The translations under genes and the position numbers were made by a program. A stretch of 64,000 bases of DNA, taken from assembly GCA_022496805.1 (NCBI GenBank), contig CM040089.1, forward strand, positions 35,324,372 through 35,388,371, written 5' to 3'. This DNA is from Pohlia nutans. Lineage: Eukaryota; Streptophyta; Bryopsida; Bryales; Mniaceae. Below the pieces are notes generated by a model. The model ran no database searches and had not been told where the DNA came from. It saw nothing but the letters and a program-made list of their open reading frames with translations. Positions 61,719 to 64,000 of the stretch are shown here, piece after piece; position 1 is the stretch's first letter; the number at the start of each line of letters is the position of its first letter.

Positions 61719-62183
61719 ATGGTGGACTCCATGTTGCATTTCGGGTCATGCTCATGCTCATGTCCAGAGGCAGTGGCTGCTGCAGGACCCATGGCTCAGG
61801 CTTTGGATCGAATTGATTCCACTGAAGAGATTCAAATGTTCACCAGCAAGGCAATCAATTGCTTTTCAGGAGGTGAAGAAAGTTGTGAATTCATCGTTCT
61901 TCCTGTGTCCTTTTATACTGAGCATGAGCTAGCTTTGCAGACGTACAGGAGATTAATTGCGCGTACAAGTCCAAAGTCCATGAATCATGGCCTCCCAGCT
62001 TCCACTCCTCAACCTCGGATGAGAGTTCGACACAGACTTGAATTCAATCACAAGTTCAGCAAATTCAGTTTTGGCTTCCGAGCATGGATCGAGCTTGCAC
62101 ACCGTACCACCCGGACATGCGACAGTTGTAACTGTTCGATCAGGGTGGACCCGGTTCGTTTAATAAATTTCGTTAATTCTTGA
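61719..62183 (+). CDS. Unrecognised 154-codon open frame
   Basis: It opens at ATG 61719 and closes at TGA 62183. The N-terminal part is Cys/Ser-rich (SCSCSCP), followed by a mixed, protein-like stretch (DRIDSTEEIQMFTSKAINC) and a basic C-terminal half. I recognise no domain. A second frame from 61580 overlaps it and could form an alternative first exon with a GCAG|GTACAC donor near 61669. The only supports are length and a less AT-rich composition than the surroundings. It may be a small plant-specific gene, a decayed gene or chance. Confidence 0.25.
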   Translation: MVDSMLHFGSCSCSCPEAVAAAGPMAQALDRIDSTEEIQMFTSKAINCFSGGEESCEFIVLPVSFYTEHELALQTYRRLIARTSPKSMNHGLPASTPQPRMRVRHRLEFNHKFSKFSFGFRAWIELAHRTTRTCDSCNCSIRVDPVRLINFVNS

Positions 62184-64000
62184 TACGTGGTGCAGGAGTG
62201 AGCATATGTGCAAAATGAAACTTCTGGAAATCAATTCCTGGAAGAGCTTGCGTGCCTGACCACATTCTCCAGCTCTCCCAAAGACCACAGTCAGGTTTGG
62301 TTAATTCCTAGCTTGGCGACGGAGTCCTAGTTATGTTAGAACAAGCTGGATCGATCATTACATTAAATTAATAAAGCTCCGTCAGCCATCGACGGAGTAC
62401 TTGACTTGAACACGCTTTAACGCTTCAAGTTAATCGAATTTAAGGCTGTGCAATCCTTGTTTTATGAAAACGAAACTCTTTCATTTGTTGCGCAGCTGGG
62501 CGGTCAAACACAGATCGACTGACTATAAATCACCGACTAAAAGACCGACCAATATCACGGTTTTGTTTCACCTCATTTATTTTGAAATTCATTTTATTGA
62601 AACACGTACATGGTAGCCATGGCGGCCATGACTAGTACAGACTTGAGAGAATTCCAAAGTTTGAAGAAAACCACTTGTGAGAATTCTGTCTGTAGTGAGC
62701 TAGCGCCGTCTGACTCACAACTTGTCTACCGACAGATTTTCAGTCATTTTACTGTACGTAAAAATATGCCTGAGCTCATCATCTTTGCATGTGTTGTAAT
62801 CCATATGCAAATATCTACATTACAAGATTCAGACCACAACCTATAGGCAGAGGAAGATCGAGTGAGGATTCACAGACCGTAAAACACTGCTAGAATGTTG
62901 GGGGCTTTGCAACGTTTGTAAGCAACGTTTATATAACTTAGCAATGTTTGAGGAAATAAGCAAGGTTAGAGAGCAACGTTTGTCTTTGGGCAACATTTTG
63001 GAGATGAAAGCAATGTTTTGTGTTCCCAATGACGTTCTCACAATGTTCACAAGTCAAGCTATTTATCCCATAAGTTTTGTCAAGGGGTGAGTGAGGTTGA
63101 GGATACTTACTGTGAAGCCAACCATAGCTATAGTACGGTATATTGAAAGTACAATCTATTACTATGCCGTATATTGTATGGTATATTGCTATACAATATA
63201 TTGTACGGCCATTACTATATATGATGTATTGTACAATTGAAATTAAATAATAAATGGATATTTTGAAAACTAGAACAAAACAAATACAACATGTACCTCC
63301 CAAAATAGAGATGCCACTGGGAACAATCATTCTCAAAGATGACAAAAACGTTGCATAGGCATGTGCAAAAACATTGTATAATTATGAACCTAAACGTTGT
63401 TTAATCACAACAACGTTTTTAACAACGTTTAGGAGGACTTCTCATCACTGCGTTCTAGTGTTAATAGCAACCTTTGTGATGTTGCAAAACCCCCCAAATC
63501 TTAGTAGTGAACTTCTTGGAAAGCCAACTTCTCTTCTTGAAGGTTTGCTTCCCCATACTATTTTCTCAATCTTTTTTTTTCATACATAATTACTTCCCTA
63601 GAATTGATTATAAGGTACCGAAACATGTACCGAAATATGTAAATGTTGAAATTTAAGTTCCCATCATGAATATACAAAGGCGTTATTTAAATAAGACATT
63701 CTAATGAAGATAACTCAAAGCTTTTACCTTTAAGTGTAAAATTTTGTATTCTATGCAAAGGAACCTTTTAAAATACTATGTGCTAATGTCTGGCATGAGT
63801 CAACCTAGTATTGGTACTTTAAAACTGTGACTTTGGTTATGTTGTGAAAATTGTCTAATCTACACTATTTCACAAATATAAGCCTAGCCAATCTATTAAT
63901 CTAAACGCTTGGTTATCTTGACATTTAAACCATTAGCTAGTAACAAGATAGACATCTGACGGTATTTTACAACAAAGCCTGACACCATTTGGAACTTGAA
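62184..64000. other. Window end: intergenic, one transposon-like element
   Basis: No supported gene. The main structure is the element 62885-63509. Open frames at 62610-62846, 62938-63345 minus and 63374-63589 have no motif and mostly lie inside or beside that element. Confidence 0.5.
62885..63509. mobile_element. 625-bp CACTA-like element with AACGTT-rich subterminal repeats
   Basis: The left end is CACTGCTAGAATGTTGGGGG and the right end, reverse-complemented, is CACTACTAAGATTTGGGGGG, followed on both sides by (C/T)TTTGCAAC. Many scattered AACGTT, CAATGTTT and AACGTTTG motifs lie near both ends, as subterminal repeats do in CACTA elements. The middle (63121-63235) is a TA-rich palindromic patch. 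No clear target duplication. Confidence 0.6.

Overview
The window is nuclear DNA of a land plant. The evidence is split genes with GT-AG introns, two plant receptor-like kinases, a plant-type UPF0114 membrane protein, a plant-type Enhancer-of-Polycomb-like pseudogene, and AT-rich gene-poor spacers full of small DNA transposons (MITEs). Taxon-specific signals are weak. The repeat families do not look like common angiosperm ones, so a bryophyte or lycophyte is possible, but that is a guess. Exon structures were built by hand from splice sites, reading phase and family knowledge. No transcript or database support was available.

Layout. (1) 24-8784, minus strand: a six-exon UPF0114 gene (270 aa) whose 5.2-kb last intron holds a broken Enhancer-of-Polycomb-like copy (about 801-1665), a truncated TTAA element, and a 245-bp MITE split by a 989-bp foldback element. 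Another intron holds a CACTA-type MITE inside a second CACTA-type MITE. (2) 8785-14392: intergenic, with one 808-bp TTAA element. (3) 14393-20931, plus strand: a seven-exon receptor-like kinase (about 542 aa) with a very short Pro/Ser-rich ectodomain and a complete RD kinase. (4) 20932-32998: a repeat-rich spacer with a stacked block of inverted-repeat elements at 25.3-27.5 kb, a hAT MITE with a perfect 8-bp duplication, and two copies of a MITE with 4-bp duplications. (5) 32999-33274: an intronless 91-aa secreted ten-cysteine peptide. (6) 35443-45863, plus strand: an 18-exon LRR receptor kinase (853 aa), every splice phase consistent. (7) 48578-52410: a broken tandem duplicate of exons 11, 12, 13 and 14 of that gene, invaded by three TTAA elements and a CACTAG MITE. 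(8) 52.4-64 kb: intergenic, with a GC-rich minisatellite, more MITEs, one doubtful 154-codon ORF at 61719-62183, and unrecognised open stretches.

How the parts relate. The two kinases and the Cys-rich peptide are the kinds of genes used in cell-surface perception and defence, but nothing here shows that they work together. The most notable signal is the repeat content. At least six full-length elements, plus truncated or degenerate ones, begin CCC, end GGG and sit exactly on TTAA, as expected for non-autonomous piggyBac-type transposons, a superfamily thinly documented in plants. A second is a chain of elements sharing single TTA target duplications, including an interleaved (A-B-A'-B') inverted repeat.
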